Assembly (NCBI RefSeq): GCF_009696375.1
Contig: NZ_VUMD01000003.1
Coordinates: 186,001-250,000, forward strand
DNA length: 64,000 nt
Source of the DNA: Clostridium porci
GTDB taxonomy: Bacteria; Bacillota; Clostridia; Lachnospirales; Lachnospiraceae
Direction of reading: 5' to 3'
The notes under the pieces are model-generated. The model saw only the letters and a list, made by a program, of their open reading frames with translations, was not told the origin of the DNA and did not search any database. Both the position numbers and the translations under genes were made by a program. Shown here piece by piece: positions 34,881-44,302 of this stretch. Positions within the stretch are counted from its first letter, which is position 1. The number at the start of each line of letters is the position of its first letter.

Positions 34881-34916
34881 GCCCCTTTGCCTAAAATTTA
34901 AAGGAGAAGTTCGATT

Positions 34917-35699
34917 ATGAAATACGAACATATTATAACAGGAACCTTTTTAAGCCGCCCTAACCGTTTTATCGCCCATGTAAAAATAGAAGAACGACAT
35001 GTAGTTTGCCATGTAAAAAACACAGGACGATGCAGGGAGCTTCTGATCCCTGGGGTTACAGTCGTTTTGGAATACCACCCGGACGCTGCTCTTACCGGCC
35101 GCAAGACCCAGTACGACATCATTGCGGTATATAAGGATAGACTGCTGATCAACATGGATTCTCAGGCTCCTAATAAGGCTGCATGGGAATGGCTTAAGAC
35201 CAGCCCCCAGGCCCTGCTGGGAGCTTATGATAAAATAGAATCCATACGCAGAGAGGTAAACTATGAAGATTCTAGATTTGATCTGGCCTTTACCCTCTTC
35301 CGGAACAAAGGCAGGAATGCATCCCCCTCTTCTGGAAGCATTGCCTCTTTGTCCCGAACACCAGACAATCATCCCGGTACCCAGGCGTTCATGGAGGTAA
35401 AGGGCGTTACCCTGGAAGACGAGGGCATGACAATGTTTCCTGACGCTCCCACTGAGCGGGGCCTTAAGCACCTCAACAGCCTTATAAAGGCACATCAGGA
35501 GGGATGTGAGGCATATGTGCTCTTTGTAATCCAGATGAAGGGGATTCACGGCTTTAAACCCAATGATGCCACTCACCCGGCCTTCGGCCAGACACTGAGG
35601 GCTGCTGCCAGAGCCGGAGTTCATGTGCTTGCCTGGGACTGTTCTGTAACACCCAGCTCCTTAAGCTTTCACAAGCCTGTACCTGTGCTGTTAGATTAG
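34917..35699 (+). CDS. sfsA: DNA/RNA nuclease SfsA family protein
   Basis: The 260-residue protein matches SfsA: an N-terminal OB-like part (GTFLSRPNRFIAHV, CHVKNTGRCRELLIPG), then the nuclease core with MEVKGVTL, MFPDAPTERGLKHLNSL and VLFVIQM. SfsA was first linked to sugar-fermentation control and later assigned to the PD-(D/E)xK nuclease fold; its role in Firmicutes is unclear. AAAGGAG is upstream of the ATG. A Ser/Gly/Asn-rich stretch around 140-160 looks like a species-specific loop insertion. Confidence 0.93.
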   Translation: MKYEHIITGTFLSRPNRFIAHVKIEERHVVCHVKNTGRCRELLIPGVTVVLEYHPDAALTGRKTQYDIIAVYKDRLLINMDSQAPNKAAWEWLKTSPQALLGAYDKIESIRREVNYEDSRFDLAFTLFRNKGRNASPSSGSIASLSRTPDNHPGTQAFMEVKGVTLEDEGMTMFPDAPTERGLKHLNSLIKAHQEGCEAYVLFVIQMKGIHGFKPNDATHPAFGQTLRAAARAGVHVLAWDCSVTPSSLSFHKPVPVLLD

Positions 35700-35783
35700 A
35701 AACGCAGACTTCTTTTGGATGGTATTCACCCGTTTAAGGAACTGCCGCATATATTATTGTAAAGCTTCCCTGGAAATGTTTTT

Positions 35784-36020
35784 ATGGTATATCCCTTAAA
35801 CGAATTAAAGTCTGGAGAAACGGCTGAAGTTGTATGGATTATCTGTGAACCCTACATGGCAGAGCACTTAAAACATCTTGGCTTTATATCCAAGGAGCCG
35901 ATTACCTGCATCCTGAAAGGAAGGACAGATTCCATATCCGCTTACTTGATCCGAGGCAGGCTTATCGGCCTTCGAGCCGCAAATGCAAAGGAGGTTCTGG
36001 TACGGGCAGCGGAGCCCTGA
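35784..36020 (+). CDS. stand-alone FeoA-domain protein
   Basis: The 78-residue protein has the SH3-like FeoA pattern (LNELKSGETAEVV...HLKHLGF...ITCI...YLIRGRLIGLRAANAKEVLV). FeoA proteins assist the ferrous-iron transporter FeoB. No complete feoB follows; a FeoB-like protein with a broken GTPase site lies 4.2 kb away at 40197. The ribosome-binding site is weak. A regulatory role in another system is possible. Confidence 0.75.
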   Translation: MVYPLNELKSGETAEVVWIICEPYMAEHLKHLGFISKEPITCILKGRTDSISAYLIRGRLIGLRAANAKEVLVRAAEP

Positions 36021-36036
36021 CCTTTGCTCCGCTGCC
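36005..36036. terminator. hairpin at the end of the FeoA-domain gene
   Basis: ggcagcggagc and gctccgctgcc form a perfect eleven-base inverted repeat around a ten-base loop. The left arm covers the last codons of the FeoA-domain gene. The T tail is poor, but the position between convergent genes suggests a terminator. Confidence 0.55.
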
Positions 36037-36095
36037 TTCCGGTTACTTTCATTCCTTCTTAATGTTTATCACTACAGCAGGCAGCGGCTGAGTCA

Positions 36096-37352
36096 TTAAG
36101 TCTGATCATTGGTAAGGTGAAAACGCTCCAGCAAATAAAAGAGCAGGCTTAGAATCATTCCTGCCACGCAGGCCAGAACCATACCTGTCAGTTGAATATT
36201 CCCAATCTTTACAGAAATTCCTGAAAGACCTGTCACGAAAATAACAGAGGTGAGCGCCAGATTTCTGGAGCTGCCGTAGTCTACCTTGGAATCTACCAGG
36301 ATGCGCAGCCCTGAGGTTCCTATCATCCCGTAAAGGAGGAAGGAGATTCCGCCGATGACAGGACCTGGAATGGTGCTTATCAGGGCGGATAGCTTGCCGA
36401 TAAGGGAGCAAATAATAGACAAAATGGCTGCCCCTCCGATCACACGGACACTGTATACACGTGTGATCGCCATAACCCCTATATTCTCTCCGTAGGTAGT
36501 TGTAGGTACAGAGCCGATAAGGCCGGATAGCATGGTAGAAAAATTATCTCCGAACAGGGAGCGGTGAAGCCCCGGATCCTTTAGCAGATCACGGCCTACA
36601 ATCTTGCTGGTTACTACCTGATGGCCAATGTGCTCTGAAGTTATAACCAGAAGCACCGGAAGAATCATCAGTATGGCCTCCAGGCTGAACTTAGGGGCAG
36701 AAAAGTTAGGGAGAGCCAACAGCGGAGCCGCCTCTACCTCTGTAAAGTCCACAATCCCGCATATGAGAGCCGCCCCATAACCTGCCATAACTGCTATAAG
36801 AATCGGTATGACAGAAAAAAACTTTCTGAATAAAATAGAGCCAAACACAGCCGTACCCAAGGTTACCATAAACACAATGAGCTTCTTAGGGTCAATCACC
36901 TCTTCCAGAAGACCCGCGTTGCTTGCAGCAGTCCCTGAAAGCTCCAGCCCAATTAAGGCTACAACGGGCCCCATGGCAGCAGGAGGCAGTACAATATCGA
37001 TCCAGCCTGTTCCAAACCGGTAGACAACCAACGCCAGAATACAGCCGCAAAACCCCACTGCCACAAAGCCTCCCAGCGCGTATGCGTATCCGAAATTGCT
37101 GATGACAACACCAGCCGGAGCCAGAAACGCAAAGCTGGAGCCCAAATAGGCAGGAGCCTTTCCCTTCGTAATAAGAATAAACAGCAGGGTGCCAATACCG
37201 TTCATAAACAGCACCACCGCCGGATTAATCCCGAAGATAAAGGGCACCAGAATCGATGCGCCGAACATAGCGAACATGTGCTGAATGCTTAACGGTACTA
37301 AAAGCTTTAAGGGTACCTTCTCCTCCACCTGAATGATACGTTGACTTTCCAT
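36096..37352 (-). CDS. uraA: uracil/xanthine permease (NCS2 family)
   Basis: The 418-residue membrane protein has about 12-14 helices and the NCS2 features: SIQHMFAMFG near the start, GSSFAFLAP, the TTTYGENIG signature and VRVIGGAAILSIIC after it. It imports uracil or a related base with protons. It lies 13 bases downstream of the helicase gene and is probably on the same mRNA. Uracil is the likeliest substrate by similarity to UraA/PyrP; xanthine cannot be excluded. Confidence 0.9.
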   Translation of the reverse strand: MESQRIIQVEEKVPLKLLVPLSIQHMFAMFGASILVPFIFGINPAVVLFMNGIGTLLFILITKGKAPAYLGSSFAFLAPAGVVISNFGYAYALGGFVAVGFCGCILALVVYRFGTGWIDIVLPPAAMGPVVALIGLELSGTAASNAGLLEEVIDPKKLIVFMVTLGTAVFGSILFRKFFSVIPILIAVMAGYGAALICGIVDFTEVEAAPLLALPNFSAPKFSLEAILMILPVLLVITSEHIGHQVVTSKIVGRDLLKDPGLHRSLFGDNFSTMLSGLIGSVPTTTYGENIGVMAITRVYSVRVIGGAAILSIICSLIGKLSALISTIPGPVIGGISFLLYGMIGTSGLRILVDSKVDYGSSRNLALTSVIFVTGLSGISVKIGNIQLTGMVLACVAGMILSLLFYLLERFHLTNDQT

Positions 37353-37365
37353 CTCTTTTACCTCC

Positions 37366-39381
37366 TTAATTCTCCTCTTGTTGTATGCTTGTTCCGTTTC
37401 TTAGCCTGCCCTGGCTATATCTGTGAGCCCGGTTTACCTTTCCCCTCTTAAAGCACCGCTGACAGACGGAGAAGGGATAATCCCATGTAAGCTCCCTTTT
37501 GCAGCTGGCACATTTACGCGAGTAGCTGGCACATTCCGTTTTTAAAATGCAGCTGATCACTTCCTCCGTACGCCGCCGCTCCTCCTCCAGATTCTCCTTC
37601 TGAACCGGCAGGCCCACCTTTCTTGAAAACTGAAAATACAAATCCAGCATCTTATAATAGCTTTCCAGAGCATACAGATCATCCCCAGGACTGTAGGGAA
37701 ATTCCAGCTCCTCCACCTCCCGGTACTGGCTGCAGTAATCTTTCCACAGCTCCATAACAAGTTTGTTACCAATATCGATAGAGCAGGTAATCAGCTTGTA
37801 AATCTCCTGCTTGGTATATTCCCCCAAATCCTTCCTGTGAACATGCTCAAAGCTCATATACAACGCCAAAAGCTCGTCTACCTCCATCTTTTCGTAGATG
37901 GAGGGAGCGTCCATTCCCGCCCATATTTTAATCAGATTGTCTATTTCTGAAGGCAGACTCAAAAGCTGCTCTGGAAAGCCCACATAAGCTTTCATAATGG
38001 GCATAGGCATTCGAAGCAGGCCGTCCTCAATCACCTTAAGTCCATCCACCGCAGTAACGAAGCCTTCATCGTAAAGTCCGTATCTGCCGGCCCGTCCGGC
38101 GATCTGCTTGATCTCCTCAGGCGTCAGATCTCGCCTGTTCACGCCGTCAAATTTCCGAGTTTCCACAAAAACAATTCTTCGAATGGGAAGGTTCAGCCCC
38201 ATCCCAATGGCATCGGTGCTGACCACTATCTCCGTCTCCCCTTCCAGGAAGCGGCGCACCTGCTCCCTCCGGGTGGCAGGAGGAAGACTTCCGTAGATAA
38301 CGCTGCATCGGATTCCCTCATTCTCCAGATGAGCTGCCAAAGCCAGAACTGATTTCTTGGAAAATACAATAAGGGCGTCTCCCTTTCTCAAATCTGTCTT
38401 TAGGCCAAAGGCTTTCTTTTCAAGGGTGAGCCTCGTATTCCGCTTATGCCGTACCACACGATACTGGTCGCCGCAGCGTTTAATCATTTCTGTTATGATG
38501 TCCTCTGCTTCAGGCGCCATGCAAAGATGTATTTCCTCTGCCCTCAGCCCCAGGACAGCTCTGGTCCAATTATGCCCCCGATGGGGTTCCGCTATCATCT
38601 GACACTCATCTACCACCGCAATATCAAAATACTCATGGTCATTGAGCATTTCGACTGTACATGCCTGGCACAAGGCTCCTGGTATCTCCAGCATTTCCTC
38701 TCCGGTTATCATAGAGCAGGATAATCCCTCTGTGTTCAAACGGTCATAAACCTCCAGGGCCAAAAGCCTTAAGGGGCCGAAGTAAGCCCCGTGACTGCAT
38801 TCCTTTAACCGCTCCAGGGCATCATGAGTCTTACCGCTGTTAGTTGGGCCTACATGAAGAATAAATTTGCGCTTCATCTCCCTAGCGCCTGGATATTCGT
38901 CCTCAGGCTTCTTCTGGATGGCCTCCCGAATCCCCCTCTTGATGGTTTTGGGGATATAGAAAAGCTGATAGGCCCGCTCCAGGGAATTCGTCAGTAGATA
39001 GCGGCGGACTCCCTGCATTTTCATTACCTGCTTCAGTTCCTCCAGCGTCAGGGAGGAAACATATTCCAAATCCTTCCTGGCTAACGCGCAGCAGAATGCC
39101 TGCATATGCTTATAGTCCCTGTCCCATTCCTCTGTCATGGCTCCGGGCTTTAAATAGTTTTCCCGGCGCATTAAATAGGAGCAGACCTTTGATGTCATGG
39201 CATGTATGTCACTAAGTTCATTGGCCCTTACAATTTTCCCTAAACGCTCTTGTGTCAAACGTCCCAGGCGTTTATTTGCCTCAGCCTTTGTGGTAGCCCG
39301 GTATCTCCTATTTACATTTCCAAAGAACAGCCCCTTATAATAGTCTCCCAAATATTGGGCGCACTCTTTATTTATCTCCAT
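37366..39381 (-). CDS. SUV3-like RNA helicase with C-terminal zinc ribbon
   Basis: The 671-residue protein has a helical N-terminal part (about 1-170), a helicase core with Walker A HVGPTNSGKT (the form typical of SUV3), box II VVDECQMI, VFSKKSV, and motif VI QIAGRAGRYG, then the SUV3 C-terminal region and a zinc ribbon (CASC...CQRC). SUV3 proteins unwind RNA for degradation, with PNPase in mitochondria. GAGG lies seven bases before the ATG at 39381; the longer frame starts at TTG. A role in RNA turnover is inferred. Confidence 0.85.
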   Translation of the reverse strand: MEINKECAQYLGDYYKGLFFGNVNRRYRATTKAEANKRLGRLTQERLGKIVRANELSDIHAMTSKVCSYLMRRENYLKPGAMTEEWDRDYKHMQAFCCALARKDLEYVSSLTLEELKQVMKMQGVRRYLLTNSLERAYQLFYIPKTIKRGIREAIQKKPEDEYPGAREMKRKFILHVGPTNSGKTHDALERLKECSHGAYFGPLRLLALEVYDRLNTEGLSCSMITGEEMLEIPGALCQACTVEMLNDHEYFDIAVVDECQMIAEPHRGHNWTRAVLGLRAEEIHLCMAPEAEDIITEMIKRCGDQYRVVRHKRNTRLTLEKKAFGLKTDLRKGDALIVFSKKSVLALAAHLENEGIRCSVIYGSLPPATRREQVRRFLEGETEIVVSTDAIGMGLNLPIRRIVFVETRKFDGVNRRDLTPEEIKQIAGRAGRYGLYDEGFVTAVDGLKVIEDGLLRMPMPIMKAYVGFPEQLLSLPSEIDNLIKIWAGMDAPSIYEKMEVDELLALYMSFEHVHRKDLGEYTKQEIYKLITCSIDIGNKLVMELWKDYCSQYREVEELEFPYSPGDDLYALESYYKMLDLYFQFSRKVGLPVQKENLEEERRRTEEVISCILKTECASYSRKCASCKRELTWDYPFSVCQRCFKRGKVNRAHRYSQGRLRNGTSIQQEEN

Positions 39382-39438
39382 TAAAATCCTCTTTCTTTGT
39401 TTTTTACCCCGGAGCAAAAGCTTTTTTCCGATTCAGGG

Positions 39439-39482
39439 CAAAAAACAGCCAGAAGGCCATGTCACCATGACCATCTGGCTGT
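39439..39482 (-). terminator. terminator after the DUF6483 gene
   Basis: On the minus strand ACAGCCAGA...CATG pairs with CATG...CTGGCTGT in a long stem (some mismatches) followed by TTTTTTG. It separates the DUF6483 gene from the helicase gene. Confidence 0.75.
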
Positions 39483-39488
39483 TGTATT

Positions 39489-39884
39489 CTAAACCATCGT
39501 TGTATCTACAAAATGTTCAAAACCGCTAATACCATATTCCGCACAAATGCTGTTAATCCCCTCCACGATCTCCTCACGGGAATAATCAGCCTCATAAAGC
39601 TCAGCGTCTGAAAGCTGATTCAGATACATATAGAAGGTGAGAGCCATCTCCAAATATCCCTTATTTTCTGTGTCCAGCTCATCAGAAAGGTAATTCTCCG
39701 CACCATTGATATCGCCTTCATCCACCATATTTTTCAGTCTCCGGTAAACCCGATCCAGTTCCGTATCAGCCGCCTCGTCAGCCGGCAGCTCATAGTCTAT
39801 ATCATTTTTTCCAAGCGCCAGCCTTGCAATGGCACGTACCAGATCGCTGATCGTCCGCATTACATAATCATCCTGAAATCCCAT
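39489..39884 (-). CDS. DUF6483 family protein
   Basis: The 131-residue soluble, all-helical acidic protein begins FQDDYVMRTISDLVRAIARLALGK, a pattern I associate with DUF6483 of Clostridia. The middle resembles short TPR-like helices (DEGDINGAENYLSDEL). No catalytic motif is visible and function is unknown. It is transcribed alone from a good promoter about 150 bases upstream and ends at a strong terminator. Confidence 0.7.
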   Translation of the reverse strand: MGFQDDYVMRTISDLVRAIARLALGKNDIDYELPADEAADTELDRVYRRLKNMVDEGDINGAENYLSDELDTENKGYLEMALTFYMYLNQLSDAELYEADYSREEIVEGINSICAEYGISGFEHFVDTTMV

Positions 39885-40196
39885 ATTTTTACTCTCCTAT
39901 CCCATCTTTACGTTTCTGGCTCTCAAGGAAGCCTCTGCAGCCCAGTCTGCTTCTCGTACTCACGCCAACCTATAATTAAACATTCATTCTCCAGAGCCTG
40001 CCGCACAGCCGGAAGAAAGCATGTTCCAACCACGGTCTAGTATAGTAGATTATGCCGCAGCCGTCAAGCTATCCTTGACTTATCAAAAGCAGGGGATCAA
40101 TATACGTAATTTGGCGTTCATGCCATGCACCTGACGGAAGCCTAAGCATATCTGATCATAAAGGCTTTAGGCCAATATCTTGTTTGGAGTGGTTTA
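39885..40196. other. divergent intergenic region
   Basis: This holds the leader and promoter of the DUF6483 gene on the minus strand. On the plus strand I see only a weak promoter-like TTGACT with poorly spaced -10 candidates before the FeoB-like gene. No further gene is visible. Confidence 0.5.
40039..40067 (-). promoter_or_regulatory. promoter of the DUF6483 gene
   Basis: On the minus strand TTGACG (40067-40062) and TATACT (40044-40039) are 17 bases apart. Confidence 0.65.
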
Positions 40197-40844
40197 ATGC
40201 AAAACAACCTTCATATCATCGCCCTTACAGGTAATTCCAGTTCAGGAATACGTACCCTTTTATCAAGACTTGCCAATCCCCTTCCTATCGCTTGGATTGG
40301 ATTAAAAAGAAGCTATCAATACAGCGGTTTGAACTGTCTTCTCACAACGCTGGAGGCCAGACGCTTCTCAGATCATCAGCAGCCTGAGGTTATTGTTCTG
40401 GTATGTGACGCCTTCTGTCTGGAGCAGGGGCTTCACCAGCTTAAGGAGCTGCTCAGCCTGGAACAGGTACGGGAGCAGGGTATCCCTCTGATTCTGTGCG
40501 TCAGCTCCTGGGAAGAGGCTGAAAGCAAAGGCATCTGCATTGACATGACTCTGCTTCAGGATGTGCTGCAGATTCCTGTGGTGCCCTACAGCGCCCACAG
40601 CAGGGAACAGCTAGACGATGTAAAGGCGGCGATCCACTACAGTCTCCAGCCGGCAAAACAAAAGGAATTTTATTACCAATGTCTGGACTTTTCCCCCGGA
40701 AAGCTTGCCAGAGAATGTACTCTTCACACAGGAGCCGGGTGTTTAAAGCACAATCCCTTTATAGACTGCATCGCCGCCTGCCCCCTGACAAGCTGGCTTC
40801 TTCTTTTGGCAGTTCTTTATTCCATGCTGCGTCTTTTTTTCTAA
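40197..40844 (+). CDS. FeoB-like G-domain protein with degenerate GTPase motifs
   Basis: The 215-residue protein follows the FeoB N-terminal domain: IIALTGN at the start, VIVLVCDAFCLEQGL, IPLILC...EEAESKGI, LQIPVVPYSA, LDDVKAAI. But the P-loop reads GNSSSGIRT (12-20), lacking the GKS/T lysine, and the G4 Asn/Asp site is VSSW. A cysteine-bearing linker and one membrane helix (about 197-215) follow, where FeoB would begin its transport domain; then it stops. GGAG is upstream of the ATG. It may be a decayed feoB or a repurposed regulator. Confidence 0.65.
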   Translation: MQNNLHIIALTGNSSSGIRTLLSRLANPLPIAWIGLKRSYQYSGLNCLLTTLEARRFSDHQQPEVIVLVCDAFCLEQGLHQLKELLSLEQVREQGIPLILCVSSWEEAESKGICIDMTLLQDVLQIPVVPYSAHSREQLDDVKAAIHYSLQPAKQKEFYYQCLDFSPGKLARECTLHTGAGCLKHNPFIDCIAACPLTSWLLLLAVLYSMLRLFF

Positions 40845-40891
40845 AGGCGTTCTGTTTCAAACTTAAGCCTCCATTTCCTGGGAACTATTTC

Positions 40892-40919
40892 TTGACTGGC
40901 AACAAGGGTCTGCTATAAT
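40892..40919 (+). promoter_or_regulatory. promoter of the DUF3810 gene
   Basis: TTGACT (40892-40897) and TATAAT (40914-40919) are 16 bases apart on the plus strand, about 70 bases before the start codon. Confidence 0.7.
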
Positions 40920-40991
40920 ATGAATATATAAAAGAACTAATACCGGCTGTTAAAAAGTATTCTTACTCCTACGTAAAGGCAGGTACTACAA

Positions 40992-42170
40992 ATGAAGCTT
41001 CCTATTTGCATCCCCCTTTTATCCAGCACCCCCCTGCAAAAGCCTGGGGCCTCAGGTCCTCCCCTGGCTTCTGCCGGTAAGAATACTTCCCTCTTCTGGA
41101 CTTTGGGAATCATATTCTCTGCCCTATCAGGGATACTGGTTTTTTGCGCCAGAACCATCCCCGGCTTTGCTCAGTCCTATGCTCTCACGGTCTATCCTAA
41201 GCTGGAAAGCACACTGGGGCGGTTCTGCAGTTTGTTCCCCTTCTCTCTTTCGGAGGCAGGGGTATATAGCCTGCTCCTATTTTCCCTCTTCTACATCTGC
41301 CGCCATATTAAAAAACCTGTCCTGATTCTTTCCAGAGGCTTTTTGATCGTTTCCTTCCTGCTTTTGATGTACACTGTTAACTGCGGAATCAACTACGAGC
41401 GGAATCCTTTTTCTTACGAAGCGGGAATAAATATAGAAAAATCTTCCCCAGACGATCTGTACCAGCTATGCAGCTATCTTGTAGATCAGGTAAATCTCTC
41501 CCTCCAGTGGGAGGAGGACATAGAGAACGGGCTGGAGCTTTTTTATCCGGGCCAAACAGAGGACATGCCTCTCCCCTCTGCACCCGCTTTAAAGGCCATG
41601 GGAATTGCAGGCCAGAAGGCTATGAATGGATTGGGGGAGGATTTCCCTCAGCTAAAGGGCTACTATCCCTACCCCAAACCTCTGATACTCCCCAGGCTTC
41701 TATCAGTGCAGCAGCTATGCGGAATCTACTCCCCCTTTACCATCGAAGCCAACTACAACAGAGAAATGCCTTACTACAACATCCCTCACACCATCTGTCA
41801 TGAGCTGTCCCACCTAAAGGGATTTATGAGAGAGGATGAGGCTAACTTTATCGGCTATTTGGCATGCATCGGTTCCCAGTCGCCGTACTTCCGTTACAGC
41901 GGCTACCTTACAGGATGGGTCTATGCAGGAAATGCTCTGGCGGGCGTGGATCTGGAAGCCTACTATGAGCTTCACTCCCGGCTGGAACCAGAAGCAATAC
42001 AAGACTTGGCCTTAAACCGCCAGTTCTGGAACGGCTTTGAAGGCCGGGTGGCTGAGGCCTCCGCCCGGCTAAACGATAAATACCTGAGAGCCAACCGCCA
42101 GAAAGACGGAGTTCGCAGCTATGGACGAATGGTGGATTTAATGCTGGCCTATTATAAGGATCAGCTTTAA
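40992..42170 (+). CDS. DUF3810 family membrane zinc-protease-like protein
   Basis: The 392-residue protein has about three N-terminal membrane helices (about 33-55, 85-105, 110-130) and an extracytoplasmic domain with a zincin motif: HELSHLKGFMREDEAN, giving H-E-x-x-H and a downstream Glu. This matches DUF3810, whose substrate is unknown. The N-terminus is unusually Pro/Ser-rich before the first helix. A promoter and an AGG-type ribosome-binding site precede it. Protease activity is inferred from the motif. Confidence 0.8.
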   Translation: MKLPICIPLLSSTPLQKPGASGPPLASAGKNTSLFWTLGIIFSALSGILVFCARTIPGFAQSYALTVYPKLESTLGRFCSLFPFSLSEAGVYSLLLFSLFYICRHIKKPVLILSRGFLIVSFLLLMYTVNCGINYERNPFSYEAGINIEKSSPDDLYQLCSYLVDQVNLSLQWEEDIENGLELFYPGQTEDMPLPSAPALKAMGIAGQKAMNGLGEDFPQLKGYYPYPKPLILPRLLSVQQLCGIYSPFTIEANYNREMPYYNIPHTICHELSHLKGFMREDEANFIGYLACIGSQSPYFRYSGYLTGWVYAGNALAGVDLEAYYELHSRLEPEAIQDLALNRQFWNGFEGRVAEASARLNDKYLRANRQKDGVRSYGRMVDLMLAYYKDQL

Positions 42171-42229
42171 GCTTTACCGTCCATTTCTCTCCTCTGCTTT
42201 TTCTCAGCCCGGCCCCCTCCTCTGTTCCA

Positions 42230-44233
42230 TCAGTTTCTGCTGTTTTTATTCTTCATCAATAACCAGATGATGAAGCCCCCCATTCCCACCAATGCCAGCT
42301 GCAGCACAATCACTGCGCCAATTCCACCAAGAAGCATAATCCCAAGGGTTATCAATACATGATTCTGCTCCTTAAGATCCGTCTCATCCGCTCCTGCTCT
42401 CTCATCCTCATAAGGCTTCTCATTCTCAACCTTCTTCGGAGTCTCAAGGCCATAATAGTCCCTTATCTCATTTGCCAGCTCAGCAACCTGCTCCTCGTCA
42501 AATATATCACGCAGCCCCCACCGTTGGGCAGTTTCCCGGTAAGGAACCTCCATTCCTCCCTTTAAAATCCCCATATAGGTATCCACCGCGCCCTCCATAT
42601 TCTTTTGGGACAAGGCCCACAAATCCAGAACCGTCAGAGAAGCGGTTCCATAGCCAATATAGTACATAGGGTCATAAAAGATATGAGGCACCTCTACCCA
42701 GTCATAGCAAACATCATCATATGCCTGATAATACCAGCCTTCATAGGAATCCTGTATTTCCTTGAATCTACGGTTTAAGTCCTCCAGCTCCACATTGGGA
42801 TTCTCATATAGCAGCTCCTCTAATTCATTGAACATACAAGCGCTGATTATATTGTAGAACATATCATTTACCGTCTCACAGGCATAAGCCGGGCCTCCCT
42901 CCCCAGCCAGCTCTCCGGCATAGTTGGTGGCCAGAAGCTCCAGCCCCATAGACTGGATCTCCATCACATCCACGACGAAGCCGCTGTAAAGCTCCGGGGT
43001 CTTATCATAGTAATAGGCGCTAAAATGACCGAACTCATGGATAAGGGCCTGATAATCCCGAAAGGTATTCTCCCGGTTGAGAAAGATATATCCATCTCCA
43101 TCAGCTGGAAGCCTCACTGTATAATCCACCTCCACCCGATCCTTTCCCGGTTCATCTGACTGTATATCATAGAGCTCATTTTCCCGCATATACCGGAAAA
43201 TATCTCCCAGCTCTCCGCTCAGGCTGCCGACAGCTGTACCGGTTGTCTCCAGCAGCTCTTTTGTAGAGCGGTTTTCCAGCTTATCCAGCTCTTCATATGA
43301 GCTGTAATCCATATCTGCATAACACAGCGCATTATAAAGGGGGACAATCTCCCTCTTTACAATCTCACACAGCTGTGACACATCCTGCAATGTATAATCA
43401 CGCCCATACCTAAGCTGGTACATATAATCGCTGTAGCTGTCAAAGCCATAGAAAGCCGCCTGTTTTCTGCGCACATCCGCCAGCTCCAAAAGGCAGGCTC
43501 CAAGAATCCGATTCCGTTCCTTACTCAGAGCCTCCTGTATTTCCCCATAGGCTTGTGAGGTGAGAAAATCGTCATCCTCCAGCCTGTCATAGGTCCAAAG
43601 CTCACCGTCTATATTCACGCTGGTTTCTGACGCAGCCAGTTGTTCATACTTGCGTATAAGCTGATCCTCTTCTTTTAAAAGCTCCAGCTCCGCCTCAGTA
43701 TAAGGCTTATATGATTCCACCATTGTCACCCGCTCCTCCCCCATCTTCTGGCTGAGAAGGGGATGATAGGAGGAGGCCAGTCCTTTTTGAATGGACATTA
43801 CTACCTTTTCCGACATTTCCATATAGAGATCCGCGGTATAGGCCTGCTCCTTAGCCGCAGCCGGCTCTGATATATCCCTGTCATACGCGATTTGAGCCAT
43901 ATAAACCCTTGTAGATAAGCAGTCGTATTCACTTATCAGAGTATCATAGAGACGGCTTACTGCCTCCTCCTGGCCCTCTGTCTGGCATGCCGTCTCAAAC
44001 TCTGCCATAGCCTGCTCCAGCACAGCCGGGTCATATTGTTCATGAACACGCTGGGAATAGGGTACGAAAGCTCGTCTATCTCCTTGAGGCAAAACCGTTC
44101 CCTGCAGGGCGAAGTACATCCCTGAACTCCACCTCTGGGGAGCGCTGTAGGAGGTCACGGATATTGCCAGCACGAAGGCTCCCGTCAGAGCTCCCAAACG
44201 CTTTACAGTCATTTTCAAGCCTCTCATCCTCAT
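42230..44233 (-). CDS. membrane-anchored M3-family oligopeptidase-like protein
   Basis: The 667-residue protein has an N-terminal signal or anchor helix (about 9-30), a long helical M3-type body and the zinc site ALIHEFGHFSAYYYD (H-E-x-x-H) with a downstream metal Glu in DVMEIQSMG. A C-terminal membrane helix (about 637-660) with a basic tail follows, so the peptidase domain lies outside the cell. M3 enzymes cut oligopeptides; most are cytoplasmic and lack anchors. AGGAGG lies eight bases before the ATG. Confidence 0.85.
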   Translation of the reverse strand: MRMRGLKMTVKRLGALTGAFVLAISVTSYSAPQRWSSGMYFALQGTVLPQGDRRAFVPYSQRVHEQYDPAVLEQAMAEFETACQTEGQEEAVSRLYDTLISEYDCLSTRVYMAQIAYDRDISEPAAAKEQAYTADLYMEMSEKVVMSIQKGLASSYHPLLSQKMGEERVTMVESYKPYTEAELELLKEEDQLIRKYEQLAASETSVNIDGELWTYDRLEDDDFLTSQAYGEIQEALSKERNRILGACLLELADVRRKQAAFYGFDSYSDYMYQLRYGRDYTLQDVSQLCEIVKREIVPLYNALCYADMDYSSYEELDKLENRSTKELLETTGTAVGSLSGELGDIFRYMRENELYDIQSDEPGKDRVEVDYTVRLPADGDGYIFLNRENTFRDYQALIHEFGHFSAYYYDKTPELYSGFVVDVMEIQSMGLELLATNYAGELAGEGGPAYACETVNDMFYNIISACMFNELEELLYENPNVELEDLNRRFKEIQDSYEGWYYQAYDDVCYDWVEVPHIFYDPMYYIGYGTASLTVLDLWALSQKNMEGAVDTYMGILKGGMEVPYRETAQRWGLRDIFDEEQVAELANEIRDYYGLETPKKVENEKPYEDERAGADETDLKEQNHVLITLGIMLLGGIGAVIVLQLALVGMGGFIIWLLMKNKNSRN

Positions 44234-44302
44234 GGCCGCTTCCTCCTTTATCTAAAAAGCGATTGCTTCCTAAAGTATATCACTTCTTAGCCTCCTTTTC
44301 TA

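Noticed and set aside
34608-34916. T-box or threonine attenuator for thrC
   Set aside because: No T-box consensus or run of Thr/Ile codons was found on the minus strand.
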